A stretch of DNA of 39,961 nucleotides, taken from the NCBI GenBank assembly GCA_900316445.1, contig ONCZ01000046.1:1-39961 (forward strand). The letters run 5' to 3'. Shown here piece after piece: positions 1-6,826 of the stretch (its first letter is position 1; each line of letters begins with the position of its first letter). A program made the translations under genes and the position numbers. Origin of the DNA: an uncultured Prevotellaceae bacterium. Lineage in GTDB: Bacteria; Bacteroidota; Bacteroidia; Bacteroidales; Bacteroidaceae. The notes under the pieces are model-generated. The model was not told where the DNA came from and ran no database searches. It was given only the letters and a program-made list of their open reading frames with translations.

Positions 1-238
1 GCTTCACGGGCTGTCCCTGTGCGAGCAGCTCGCTCATGCACTCAACCACCTGACCCAGTACCAGCACACACATCTGATAGTCGGCGATCTTGCCGTGACC
101 GGTCATGTGCTTGGCGAATCCCTTCAGGTTAAGGGGTTCTTTTGAATCTACCTCGGCGAACCACTTGCCGAATGCGGTGCTGTCGTCGTTCGTGTTCTGA
201 CGCAGGTTAATCACCATAGGAATGTTTGATCTTGCCAT
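1..238 (-). CDS. HU-like DNA-binding protein (HU-HIG family), partial
   Basis: The minus strand from an ATG at 238 is open to the window edge (79 residues visible, beginning MARSNIPMVINLRQN). The composition and the segment NLKGFAKHMTGHGKIADYQM match the Bacteroidetes HU-like family (HU-HIG), nucleoid-type proteins that bind DNA as dimers. The C-terminal part with the DNA-binding arm lies outside the window. It is divergent from the DUF4248 gene at 571. In Bacteroidales genomes HU-HIG, DUF4248, VirE-N/DUF3987 and an M15 or amidase-type peptidase often travel together, and the other members are found here at 15.9-19.3 kb. A good Bacteroidetes promoter lies upstream at 359-389. Family assignment is from recognition of the sequence; the exact role is unknown. 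Confidence 0.8.
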   Translation of the reverse strand, partial: MARSNIPMVINLRQNTNDDSTAFGKWFAEVDSKEPLNLKGFAKHMTGHGKIADYQMCVLVLGQVVECMSELLAQGQPVK

Positions 239-358
239 TTTTTGTTCCTTTCTCTTTTTTAGTTAAACATAAGCTTTGAAATTCTCTTTTGCAAATGCGG
301 TGCTCGTGCCCTGTCGTTGGCGCCTTCGACTGCAGCCCTCGCCCCTTCTTTGCTACTG

Positions 359-389
359 CAAAGTTAGCTATTTTTTTTGAAATACGCAA
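359..389 (-). promoter_or_regulatory. Bacteroidetes-type promoter for the HU-like gene
   Basis: On the minus strand, TTG (387-389) is followed after 20 bp by TAACTTTG (366-359), an exact match to the Bacteroidetes primary sigma consensus. It reads toward the HU-like gene that starts at 238, giving a leader of about 110 nt. Confidence 0.75.
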
Positions 390-469
390 GCATTTCTTTC
401 TTTGTAAACGCCTTTTATTGCCTTATTCAGAATTATTCCGCATTATACCAAATTATTTGCTCTTTTTAC

Positions 470-500
470 TTGCATATATCGCAGGTTTTTTGTACCTTTG
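470..500 (+). promoter_or_regulatory. Bacteroidetes-type promoter for the DUF4248 gene
   Basis: TTG (470-472), 20 bp, TACCTTTG (493-500) reads rightward toward the ATG at 571. It also decides the start of that gene, because longer in-frame extensions would begin upstream of the promoter. Confidence 0.75.
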
Positions 501-570
501 CACTAACAAACAACTATTAGTGAACAAAATTATTCTAATTATTCATATTTATTTCCTAAACAAAACCATT

Positions 571-774
571 ATGCAACAAAACCAGTGTTTAACTATGGGG
601 CGAACGCAGTTGGCCCAAATGTATTTCCCCTTCATTCAACCCAAGTCTGCCTGGGAGAAACTAAGGGCGCTTCTCCTTGAAGATCCTGCCCTTGAACACC
701 TTACGAAGTTGAAACGTCGCACTTTCCTTCCAGCCGAAGTAAACATTATTTACCAACACCTCGGGCAGCCATGA
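571..774 (+). CDS. DUF4248 family small protein
   Basis: A 67-residue protein beginning MQQNQCLTMGRTQLAQMYFP. The order of a GRTQLAQMYFP motif, a tryptophan-containing helix (SAWEKL) and a C-terminal segment ending LPAEVNIIYQHLGQP is typical of DUF4248, a small Bacteroidales family of unknown function that looks like a winged-helix or helix-turn-helix DNA-binding fold. The open frame extends upstream to 289, but the promoter at 470-500 makes the ATG at 571 the plausible start, and family members are of this short length. It is divergent from the HU-like gene. Family members usually occur beside VirE-N/DUF3987 genes, which here lie about 15 kb away, so intervening DNA may have separated an older cluster (inference). 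Confidence 0.75.
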   Translation: MQQNQCLTMGRTQLAQMYFPFIQPKSAWEKLRALLLEDPALEHLTKLKRRTFLPAEVNIIYQHLGQP

Positions 775-896
775 GCTGCCTTTTTTAGGCCGTTTTCGCC
801 CGTTTGACTTTACATAGACCAAACTCCGACTTTACCGCCTTCAAACTCCCATTTTCCTTAGCCCAAACCTTCTGTTTGCCCTATCCCATTCCCACA

Positions 897-1061
897 CTTT
901 CACTTTCAAACTTTCAATTGTCATTTTCTTTCCTACCAATATTTCACTATTAAATTATATATATTATATATTATATTATAATATAATATATAATATATAT
1001 AATTATTGAAAGGAACACGAAGCACATTTTACTTTTCCATTTGAAAGTTTGAAAGTGAAAG
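897..1061. repeat. Nested inverted repeat with 52-bp perfect AT palindrome
   Basis: The gene-free stretch 775-1146 is dominated by this structure. Positions 953-1004 are a perfect 52-bp palindrome made only of A and T. It is enclosed by a 21-bp exact inverted repeat (897-917 and 1041-1061; unit built from CTTTCA steps). A very similar CTTTCA-rich block lies at 18665-18693, directly before the M15 peptidase gene. No open frame or promoter is evident inside. The structure could extrude as a cruciform or act as a recombination or termination site; its role is unknown. Confidence 0.85.
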
Positions 1062-1146
1062 TCGAAACCCCAGACACCCTGTTATTTCATCTTTTTTCTC
1101 AAAAATCTTCCTTAGTTTTCGCTCAGAAGGGATGTCACTTTTGTGA

Positions 1147-1518
1147 TATTTTGCAACCTGTGCCTTGATTATTCACACCTTCACATATCCCAAGGATTTC
1201 AACGGCGAAGACTATTTCGAGGATTGTTTTGGCATCATCGCCGATCAGGATGTCAAAGTCGAGACCGTCAAGCTCAAAGTGACTGCAGCACAGTCCAACT
1301 ATCTGCGCAGCCTCACCCTGCATCAGACCCAGAGGGAGATCAAGCGTACTGACGAATACAGCATCTTTACCGTCCGTCTGCGTCCCACCTTCGATTTCCA
1401 GCAGGAGATTCTTTCGATGGGTAGCGATGTGGAGGTGCTGGCTCCTGATTGGTTCAGAAAGGATACGGCTGATAAGGTCAAGGCCATGTGGGACAAATAC
1501 AGGAATAAATGCGAGTAA
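1147..1518 (+). pseudogene. WYL-domain transcriptional regulator, C-terminal remnant
   Basis: The frame from 1147 to the stop at 1518 encodes about 120 residues that resemble the end of a WYL-domain regulator: a conserved DYFEDCFGI block, then the WCX-like segment with FTVRLRPTFDFQQEILSMG and VEVLAPDWFR, and a final helix. The N-terminal winged helix and most of the WYL fold are missing. There is an in-frame stop at 1144, only a TTG (1165) is available as start, and no promoter was seen. It is therefore read as a 5'-deleted remnant. WYL proteins sense ligands such as nucleic acids and often regulate defence or repair loci; the deleted part abuts the AT-rich palindrome region. Confidence 0.7.
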
Positions 1519-1596
1519 TGCAAGTATCGGCTCAAAATTTAGTGTCGTAGAATCGTTTTTCAGCTCAAAATGGGCCGATAATTGGAAAAATATTAT

Positions 1597-1604
1597 TAAC
1601 TTTG
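1597..1604 (+). promoter_or_regulatory. Probable promoter (TAACTTTG) of the 1632 gene
   Basis: TAACTTTG lies 28 bp before the ATG at 1632. No TTG is seen at the expected -33 spacing, so the promoter may be weak or activated. A CAAAGTT at 1621-1627 forms a small inverted repeat with it around the predicted start site. Confidence 0.55.
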
Positions 1605-1631
1605 CACCGATTATAAGTTCAAAGTTATAAT

Positions 1632-2264
1632 ATGAAACCGGCTATCATTGAAGATAAAATATTTGAATTTGAACCGTTTGAAGAAGACGGCTCTGTGTTG
1701 ATGGTAGCGGAGACCCCATGGAGAGGTATGGCTGATGAGTTGCAGGAGCTACACTATCTGAAAGGTGCCAAGTTTATTAACCAACTGAAACTAATAATTT
1801 ACTATGGTGAGTTCCATCTTGTAGAAGGCGAAACCAACATTTACAGTGCCATTAGCGAACAAAGTGACGACTTCGACAACCTGATCAACGCAGCGCGCAA
1901 GGCTGTAGAGCATGGCTATCGCGTCTATATACTGCCTAATCCGAGGAGTTGTCGAACTGCCGATTTCATATTTGAAAAGAAAGGCATCCTCGGACTCTAT
2001 GATTTGAAGACCGTCTATGGAAAAGGTTCTGTAGGGACCCAATTGCTTGATTCCATTGGGCAGACGAACCGCATTCTTCTTAATATGACATCAGATTATA
2101 ATCCACGTGCTCTTGCAAAAGATATCAAGCGCTATTTCGAACGGAATGGTAATGCCATAGAAGTACTGATTATGAAAGGAACACGCACAATTTCCGTTAT
2201 TAGGGAGGACACGTTAGGTAAGTCATTCGTTAGAAACTTCATGATGAAATACAGACAAAAATAA
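1632..2264 (+). CDS. CdiA-CT-like putative nuclease, orphan
   Basis: A 210-residue soluble protein without signal peptide or membrane segment. The C-terminal half carries the pattern ADFIFEKKG..LYDLKTVYG followed by a Q..NRILLNM strand and a helix, which resembles the CdiA C-terminal nuclease fold (PD-(D/E)xK-like, as in contact-dependent inhibition tRNases and related phage/ICE-encoded domains). In that reading the Asp of ADF and the Asp-x-Lys of YDLK would be the metal and catalytic residues. It is free-standing, not attached to a delivery protein, and no obvious immunity gene overlaps it. A convergent candidate sRNA lies immediately downstream. Function is inferred from a remote motif match only; it could also be a mobile-element protein of unknown role. 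Confidence 0.45.
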   Translation: MKPAIIEDKIFEFEPFEEDGSVLMVAETPWRGMADELQELHYLKGAKFINQLKLIIYYGEFHLVEGETNIYSAISEQSDDFDNLINAARKAVEHGYRVYILPNPRSCRTADFIFEKKGILGLYDLKTVYGKGSVGTQLLDSIGQTNRILLNMTSDYNPRALAKDIKRYFERNGNAIEVLIMKGTRTISVIREDTLGKSFVRNFMMKYRQK

Positions 2265-2359
2265 AGAGCCAGCATAAAATGGCGGCTCTTTAAAATGGGC
2301 AGTATCGATAAAGCCTTACCCCTCGCGGGATTCTACCCGGATAGTCAAAACTATATTTG
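2255..2359 (-). ncRNA. Candidate small RNA (about 100 nt)
   Basis: A perfect minus-strand promoter (2366-2396) predicts a start near 2359. Transcription leftward meets the inverted repeat 2264-2290, which on this strand is followed by a T-rich run, giving a predicted RNA of about 100 nt. The RNA contains a short hairpin (TAGT/ACTA) and a CGGG/CCCG hairpin before the terminator. There is no convincing open frame. It converges on the 3' end of the CdiA-CT-like gene. No known family was recognised. Confidence 0.4.
2264..2290. terminator. Bidirectional intrinsic terminator
   Basis: A 7-bp perfect stem (AAGAGCC at 2264-2270, GGCTCTT at 2284-2290) sits directly after the 1632 gene. The T-rich tail is better on the minus strand, so it probably serves the candidate sRNA as well. 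Confidence 0.6.
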
Positions 2360-2365
2360 ACGCTG

Positions 2366-2396
2366 CAAAGATACGAATAAGCGAGCAAACTTCCAA
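2366..2396 (-). promoter_or_regulatory. Bacteroidetes-type promoter facing left
   Basis: On the minus strand TTG (2394-2396), exactly 20 bp, then TATCTTTG (2373-2366). It reads away from any annotated gene. A second TATCTTTG copy within a 13-bp direct repeat (CAAAGATACGAAT) occurs at 2450-2462 but lacks a matching TTG. Confidence 0.6.
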
Positions 2397-2491
2397 ATAA
2401 ATTAAGATTTATTTTGAGTTTCGAGCGAAAGTATCTTCGAGATATGTCTCAAAGATACGAATTATTCCGTTATCTTCCATTACTAGTCGCT

Positions 2492-2542
2492 GGGACAGAT
2501 TCTACTTGGGTATGACGGCTCCTATGACTCAGAATCTGTCCC
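2492..2542. repeat. 12-bp inverted repeat in intergenic DNA
   Basis: GGGACAGATTCT (2492-2503) is exactly complementary to AGAATCTGTCCC (2531-2542), with a 27-nt loop. It lies in the 2294-2716 gene-free stretch, which otherwise holds only the leftward promoters described above and no credible coding frame. The hairpin has no following T-run, so it is not a typical terminator. Confidence 0.55.
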
Positions 2543-2681
2543 CACGGCTACTGTCACCACGGCTTCCAAAATTTCATGGTGAAGACATGATTTTGCATGT
2601 TTTTTGCCGAAATTTGTATTATATAATAGGTAATACAAGTAAAAAAACTGATTATCTGTGTTTTTATTCGGGAAAACTTTG

Positions 2682-2689
2682 TATCTTTG
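2682..2689 (+). promoter_or_regulatory. Promoter (TATCTTTG) of the first toxin-antitoxin pair
   Basis: TATCTTTG lies 27 bp before the antitoxin ATG at 2717. The -33 position has no exact TTG. Confidence 0.55.
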
Positions 2690-2716
2690 TGGCGTGTTTA
2701 TAAATTCGATGACGTT

Positions 2717-2941
2717 ATGACGGCAATTACAATCAACATCCCCAATCACGAGGTCAGCTTCTTTAAGAAAATGATTGCAAAGATGGGTTGGACGTACAGC
2801 GAGGCCGACGTGGTGCGCTCGGCTGCTACGCCTAAGGAGCAGGCGCTTGCCAAGGTTGATCATGCCTTTGGGCAGTTACGCCAGATGAAGGACGGCCAGC
2901 TCCAAGGTGTCAATGCGGAGGATTTGCTCAATGAACTGTAA
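2717..2941 (+). CDS. Type II antitoxin (RelB-like role)
   Basis: A 74-residue protein (MTAITINIPNHEVSFFKKMI...). A beta-strand with ITINIP at the N-terminus followed by an FFKKMIAKMGW helix is typical of Bacteroidetes antitoxins of RelE/ParE toxins: the N-terminus binds DNA or dimerises and the C-terminus wraps the toxin. The ATG at 2717 is chosen because it follows the promoter closely and fits the usual length. The stop (2939-2941) overlaps the toxin start at 2931, so the pair is translationally coupled. Such antitoxins normally repress their own promoter. Confidence 0.7.
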   Translation: MTAITINIPNHEVSFFKKMIAKMGWTYSEADVVRSAATPKEQALAKVDHAFGQLRQMKDGQLQGVNAEDLLNEL

Positions 2942-3272
2942 GATTGACACCACGCCTGACTTCGCCCACGACCTGAAACAGTTGGCGAAGCGCTATCCCT
3001 CGATGAAGGACGACTATCGTGACTTCCTCGATGCCTTACGCAAGTCACCGCTCATGGGCGAACCGTTGGGCAAGCATCTTCGCAAGGTGCGTTTCCCCAT
3101 TGCCTCGAAAGCCAAGGGCAAGAGCGGTGGCGCGAGGGTCATTACCCACACCGTGCTTGTCGAGAGCGATGGTGCCGACATTACACTCGTCACCATCTAC
3201 GATAAGTCCGACCAAGCCAACATCTCCAACCGCGAGTTGCGGAAACTGATGAAGAAGAACGGACTCGAATAA
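2931..3272 (+). CDS. RelE/ParE-superfamily toxin
   Basis: A 113-residue basic protein beginning MNCKIDTTPDFAHDLKQLAK. The segments LAKRYPSMKDD, LGKHLRKVRFPI, SKAKGKSGGARVI and VTIYDKSDQANI follow the standard RelE/HigB-like barrel order found in many Bacteroidetes toxins; homologues are ribosome-dependent mRNA interferases. The arginines and lysines of the RKVRF and GGARV strands are the expected RNA-contact and catalytic region. It overlaps its antitoxin by 11 bp. The sequence is full length with no lesion seen, so the pair is probably intact. Confidence 0.75.
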   Translation: MNCKIDTTPDFAHDLKQLAKRYPSMKDDYRDFLDALRKSPLMGEPLGKHLRKVRFPIASKAKGKSGGARVITHTVLVESDGADITLVTIYDKSDQANISNRELRKLMKKNGLE

Positions 3273-3444
3273 CCACAGAACATTAAAACCATTTGGCAGA
3301 AGGTGCCACCTTTCTCATAGAAGCTAGGCACTTTTCTTGGACTTTGGACTAACCTTTCTTGGAGTCTGAAGGAATCTTGAGCTTCATTTCATACACTCAG
3401 ACGGTGATTTCATACAACTGAAATGAAAAATTCTTCCCAATTTC

Positions 3445-3475
3445 TTGCAAATTTCAGAAATTATTCTTAACTTTG
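3445..3475 (+). promoter_or_regulatory. Perfect Bacteroidetes promoter for the 3482-3758 RNA
   Basis: TTG (3445-3447), exactly 20 bp, TAACTTTG (3468-3475). No coding frame starts within the next 350 bp; transcription would begin near 3482. The stretch 3273-3444 before it shows nothing else. Confidence 0.7.
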
Positions 3476-3481
3476 CCCCTG

Positions 3482-3758
3482 TCTCACGCTGATGATGCGC
3501 TGCAAGGTCGTCGGATGGGTGGGATGACATACTGAAAAAAGGCGTTTGCTAAGCGCTTTGACTTTGACTCTGTAGAACTTCGCAACCTCTAAAGAAATGT
3601 CAGAATCAAACGCAACGGCAAATGCCCCGTGGGATGAATATATTAAATAAGGTATATATCATTCAGCGTGGGGCGTTTGCGTTGCTCGTTTCGACATTTC
3701 GGGCAATGCGAAGGCCTTACAGAGTGGAGCGAGCGACGAAGCATCGGCTCCACGTTCT
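3482..3758 (+). ncRNA. Structured non-coding RNA, long interrupted hairpin (6S-like candidate)
   Basis: The 560-bp gap between the toxin and the next gene holds a transcription unit without a coding frame. From 3568 to 3724 the sequence folds into one long interrupted helix: 3568-3574 with 3718-3724 (7 bp), 3578-3584 with 3707-3713 (7 bp), 3594-3601 with 3693-3700 (8 bp), 3618-3628 with 3670-3680 (11 bp with one G-U), and an AT-rich apical stem. It ends in an intrinsic terminator (GTGGAGC 3724-3730, GCTCCAC 3747-3753, then a T-run). A rod of about 160 nt with internal loops is the architecture of 6S RNA, but I do not recognise conserved 6S sequence, so the family is open. It may instead be a leader for the downstream RiPP genes. 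Confidence 0.55.
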
Positions 3759-3833
3759 TTTTATGTGTGTCTGAACCTAAATACAATTAACCTCTGCAAA
3801 GGTAGCCAAGCGGAATTATTGAACTAAAGTAAC

Positions 3834-4382
3834 ATGATTAGGAACAGGCTGTTATTTCTTTTGTTTTTTGCTTTTTGTATAACTATTGCAAAAGCTCAAA
3901 TTAGTACCTGCCCATACTATAATGGCTATTGGGGAAAATGGAAAAGTCATACGACAAGATATATGTATTCATCTCCATCTTACTATTATGGACTATTTGG
4001 GGGTTATTCAGGATTCATTATATACAACAAATCCGATCATCCTTCGAAATATATTTTCAAATTTAATATAAATTCATATGTGACTCCAGACAAAAAAACA
4101 ATAAAATTACACTACAAAAATAATATGTGGTATGAATACTCAGGAACAGTTGAATATTATGTTACAGAAAAGTATCCTACTATTCTTGATATATTAAAAG
4201 CATTCGATTTCCCTTATTTTAACTATGATTCTGGTAGTGATGGAAATCCTTGTGTTAAGAGAACCGCAAGAGCAACAATCAAAATAGCTCCTTATAAAGA
4301 TCATCCAAAATGTTATAACATATACTTTGATAATATCGGAGTTGGTATAGATTTAGATGAGGGACTATATTTCAAAAATTGA
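3834..4382 (+). CDS. Secreted protein of unknown function, RiPP locus
   Basis: A 182-residue protein with a Sec signal peptide (MIRNRLLFLLFFAFCITIAKAQ, cleavage likely after residue 21). The mature part is rich in Tyr, Asn and Lys and predicted mostly beta, with about 15 aromatic residues in the first 60 and three cysteines. No family was recognised. It ends 8 bp before the first CXXX precursor and is transcribed with it. The base composition is clearly AT-richer than the flanking genes, as is the whole 3.8-9.3 kb block, which fits acquisition by transfer. No consensus promoter was found between 3758 and 3834, so transcription might continue from the RNA upstream. Confidence 0.6.
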   Translation: MIRNRLLFLLFFAFCITIAKAQISTCPYYNGYWGKWKSHTTRYMYSSPSYYYGLFGGYSGFIIYNKSDHPSKYIFKFNINSYVTPDKKTIKLHYKNNMWYEYSGTVEYYVTEKYPTILDILKAFDFPYFNYDSGSDGNPCVKRTARATIKIAPYKDHPKCYNIYFDNIGVGIDLDEGLYFKN

Positions 4383-4390
4383 GAAATTGT

Positions 4391-4906
4391 ATGAAAAAAG
4401 ATGATAATGTAATATCTCGACGTGGGTTCTTCAAAAAAGCAGCAGGAATGGTATTACCTATGTTTGGTGCTGTAGTAGCTTCAAATATACCTTTTGTTTC
4501 CTCTGCTTCCGAGAAAACACCACAGTATTGCAATGGTAATTGTACCGGATTGTGCACATCTTGTTCTGGTGGTTGCAAAGGTGCATGCAAAGGTTGTCAA
4601 GGCAGTTGTGAGAATGGATGCACAACAACATGTGCTAATGGATGTGATAAAGCATGTGCGACAGGATGCGGAAACGGTTGTGCGAACACATGTATAACAG
4701 GTTGTACGGGGCAATGTGATCTATCATGTGGTATTGGATGTGTTACAGGATGTCAAGGTGGTTGCCAATCAACTTGTACCGGTGGATGTGGTAGCAGTTG
4801 TTCTGGCAATTGTCGCGGAGAATGTTATGGCACATGTAGTGGGTCATGCGGCTTCGGTTGCTCAGGTGGTTGTTCTGGTGGTTCTATGTTTTCTGTTTAT
4901 CGTTAA
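4391..4906 (+). CDS. CXXX-repeat RiPP precursor 1 with twin-arginine leader
   Basis: A 171-residue protein. Residues 1-40 look like a Tat signal: S9-R10-R11-G-F-F-K-K followed by a hydrophobic stretch. From about residue 45 the protein consists of Cys at nearly every fourth position: 30 cysteines, most in C-X3 steps with Gly, Ser, Thr or Asn between, and two single-residue shortenings (C-T-S-C and C-K-G-C). It ends in a Cys-free tail SGGSMFSVYR. This is the CXXX-repeat target peptide family of a radical SAM/SPASM system recognised bioinformatically in Bacteroidetes. The ATG at 4391 is preferred over an upstream TTG at 4379. The final modified product and its function are not known to me. Metallothionein-like metal binding without modification is the alternative. 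Confidence 0.85.
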   Translation: MKKDDNVISRRGFFKKAAGMVLPMFGAVVASNIPFVSSASEKTPQYCNGNCTGLCTSCSGGCKGACKGCQGSCENGCTTTCANGCDKACATGCGNGCANTCITGCTGQCDLSCGIGCVTGCQGGCQSTCTGGCGSSCSGNCRGECYGTCSGSCGFGCSGGCSGGSMFSVYR

Positions 4907-4916
4907 TTGAATAATT

Positions 4917-5537
4917 ATGGAGAGTGATATTTCCAAATTCAAAGCTACAAAAGAAAAAGAAGAAGCATTGACTCGCAGGAGTTTTTTTAAGAAAGCTGCT
5001 GGCATGATTCTTCCCATGATAGGTATGATTGCGGGTTCGAGCCTTCCTAGATTTATGAATGCTACTAATGCAAATAAGCCCCCATCCACTCCTATGAATT
5101 GCGGAGGTAGCTGCTCTGGCAGTTGTTCTGGAGACTGTTCTGGGTCATGTGATTCTGGTTGCTCTGGCAGATGTGGTTACGCATGTAGTGGTTCTTGCTC
5201 TGATTCTTGTGGACGCGGATGTAGTTCTGGGTGTAGAGGACATTGCCAAGGGACATGTACTGCCCAATGTCGTGATGGCTGCACAAGCTGTAAAGGTACA
5301 TGTTATAAGTTATGCGCTAATGATTGCTATCAAAATTGTAAAAATAAGTGTGATTTAATTTGCAGCTATGGATGTGATAGTACTTGTGGTAACAATTGTA
5401 AGAGCAGTTGTGATAATACCTGCAAATTATCATGTTATAAAGAGTGTGCTGTTGGATGTGAATCAGGTTGCCATTACACTTGTTCAAGAACATGCAAAAA
5501 TGCATGTACAAGTATGAGTCTTTTAGATGGGCTCTAA
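4917..5537 (+). CDS. CXXX-repeat RiPP precursor 2 with twin-arginine leader
   Basis: A 206-residue paralogue of the preceding gene. The leader has T19-R20-R21-S-F-F-K-K-A-A-G-M and a hydrophobic core nearly identical to precursor 1, behind a longer charged N-terminus. The core begins near residue 61 and has 35 cysteines in C-X3 steps with one C-T-S-C shortening. Its first half is Gly/Ser-rich like precursor 1, while the second half carries Lys, Asn, Tyr and Leu in the X3 positions, so it is more diverse. It ends in a Cys-free MSLLDGL tail. The stop overlaps the maturase start at 5527 by 11 bp, which couples precursor and enzyme translation. Confidence 0.85.
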   Translation: MESDISKFKATKEKEEALTRRSFFKKAAGMILPMIGMIAGSSLPRFMNATNANKPPSTPMNCGGSCSGSCSGDCSGSCDSGCSGRCGYACSGSCSDSCGRGCSSGCRGHCQGTCTAQCRDGCTSCKGTCYKLCANDCYQNCKNKCDLICSYGCDSTCGNNCKSSCDNTCKLSCYKECAVGCESGCHYTCSRTCKNACTSMSLLDGL

Positions 5538-6822
5538 ACAATTCTTCAGCATAGTGATAGAGCAATTGTCGGATAGATATGCAAATATTCGTTTTTTAAT
5601 TGGAATGAAAGAAAATAGTGATCAATGGAAAGGTGGAATAGCGAAGAATATAACATTCATCGTTACTAAGGATTGTCAATTAGCTTGTAAATATTGCTAT
5701 CTCGTAGGAAAGAATTCCAAAGAGCGGATGACATTTGAGATAGCAAAACTGGCAGTAGACTATATACTCAGTCATGAAGATGACTTCAAGGAAGAAAGTG
5801 TTATATGGGACTTTATTGGAGGAGAACCATTCCTTGAAATAGACCTAATAGATAAAATCTGTGACTATCTGAAAATAGAAATGTTTCGTAGAAATCACCA
5901 TTGGTTCAATTCCTATCGTTTCTCATTCTCTACAAATGGCCTAAATTATCACACAGAAAAAGTACAGAACTTCATACAAAAGAACAAAGAGCATATAAGT
6001 ATCGGCATTACTATAGACGGAACAAGGCAAAAACATGATTTGAATCGTGTTTACAAAAAAGGCGATGATGAGAAAGAACGTGGCTCATATGACGATGTGG
6101 TGAAAAACATCCCCCTTTGGCTTAAACAATTCCCTCATGCAAATACTAAGGTAACGATTAGTTCTGCTGATATACCATACATCAAAGAGAGTGTACTTCA
6201 CCTCTTCTATCTTGGAATACATGAAGTCAATATCAATTGTGTTTTCGAAGACGTATGGAAAGAAGGGGATGACAAATTGTTTGAGCAACAACTACTGGAT
6301 CTTGCAGATGCAATTATCGATAATGGAATCTATAATGATAACGTCTGTTCGTTCTTTTCTGAGATGATAGGCAAACCTCTTGATATTAAAAGAGATAATC
6401 AGAATTGGTGTGGCGCTGGCATGATGTTGGCTGTTGATGCAGCAGGCAATTTCTATCCCTGTACTCGTTTCGCAAGTTACTCTTTGCGAAGCAAGAAACC
6501 AATCATAATAGGAAATGTATATCGTGGAATAGATAAAGATCTTCTGCGCCCATTCCTCACACTTGACCGTAAAACACAGTCTCCGCAAAAGTGTTTAGAG
6601 TGCGAAGTGGCAAGTGGATGCGCTTGGTGTCAAGGCGAAAACTATGATGCAGCCAAATCGAATACTATCTACGAACGTTCAACTGCCATTTGTCTGATGC
6701 ATAAAGCACGCGTCAGAGCCAATAACTATTATTGGAATAAGCTGTATCGCAAGTTGGAGTTGGAAGGAGAACGTGAAGAGTTTGAGAAGAACAAAAAAGA
6801 AGTCAAACAAGAAATCTGCTGA
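5527..6822 (+). CDS. Radical SAM/SPASM peptide maturase, CXXX-repeat target family
   Basis: A 431-residue enzyme. The radical SAM cluster motif C50-x3-C54-x2-C57 is followed by Y58, then WDFIGGEPFLE (SAM-binding GGEP) and FSTNG and GITIDGT strands of the partial TIM barrel. The C-terminal SPASM domain has C295 in NWCGAGM, C312 in YPCTRF and the C356-x2-C359-x5-C365-x2-C368 set, enough for two auxiliary 4Fe-4S clusters. SPASM enzymes modify Cys- or backbone-carbon positions of ribosomal peptides, for example as thioether crosslinks; the exact reaction here is unknown. The immediate Cys-rich neighbours are the obvious substrates. The 11-bp overlap with precursor 2 and 4-bp gap to the next gene indicate one operon. 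Confidence 0.9.
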   Translation: MGSKQFFSIVIEQLSDRYANIRFLIGMKENSDQWKGGIAKNITFIVTKDCQLACKYCYLVGKNSKERMTFEIAKLAVDYILSHEDDFKEESVIWDFIGGEPFLEIDLIDKICDYLKIEMFRRNHHWFNSYRFSFSTNGLNYHTEKVQNFIQKNKEHISIGITIDGTRQKHDLNRVYKKGDDEKERGSYDDVVKNIPLWLKQFPHANTKVTISSADIPYIKESVLHLFYLGIHEVNINCVFEDVWKEGDDKLFEQQLLDLADAIIDNGIYNDNVCSFFSEMIGKPLDIKRDNQNWCGAGMMLAVDAAGNFYPCTRFASYSLRSKKPIIIGNVYRGIDKDLLRPFLTLDRKTQSPQKCLECEVASGCAWCQGENYDAAKSNTIYERSTAICLMHKARVRANNYYWNKLYRKLELEGEREEFEKNKKEVKQEIC

Positions 6823-6826
6823 AACC

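Noticed and set aside
289-570. N-terminal extension of the DUF4248 frame
   Set aside because: It runs through the promoter at 470-500 and a low-complexity hydrophobic stretch not seen in the family; the ATG at 571 is the plausible start.
2296-2360. tRNA-like GGGTAGAATCCC segment on the minus strand
   Set aside because: It cannot be folded into a cloverleaf with acceptor and anticodon arms; kept only as part of a candidate sRNA.
4391-5537. Reading the Cys-rich proteins as metallothioneins or low-complexity artefacts
   Set aside because: Both have near-identical Tat-type leaders and sit directly before SPASM maturases of the CXXX-repeat type.
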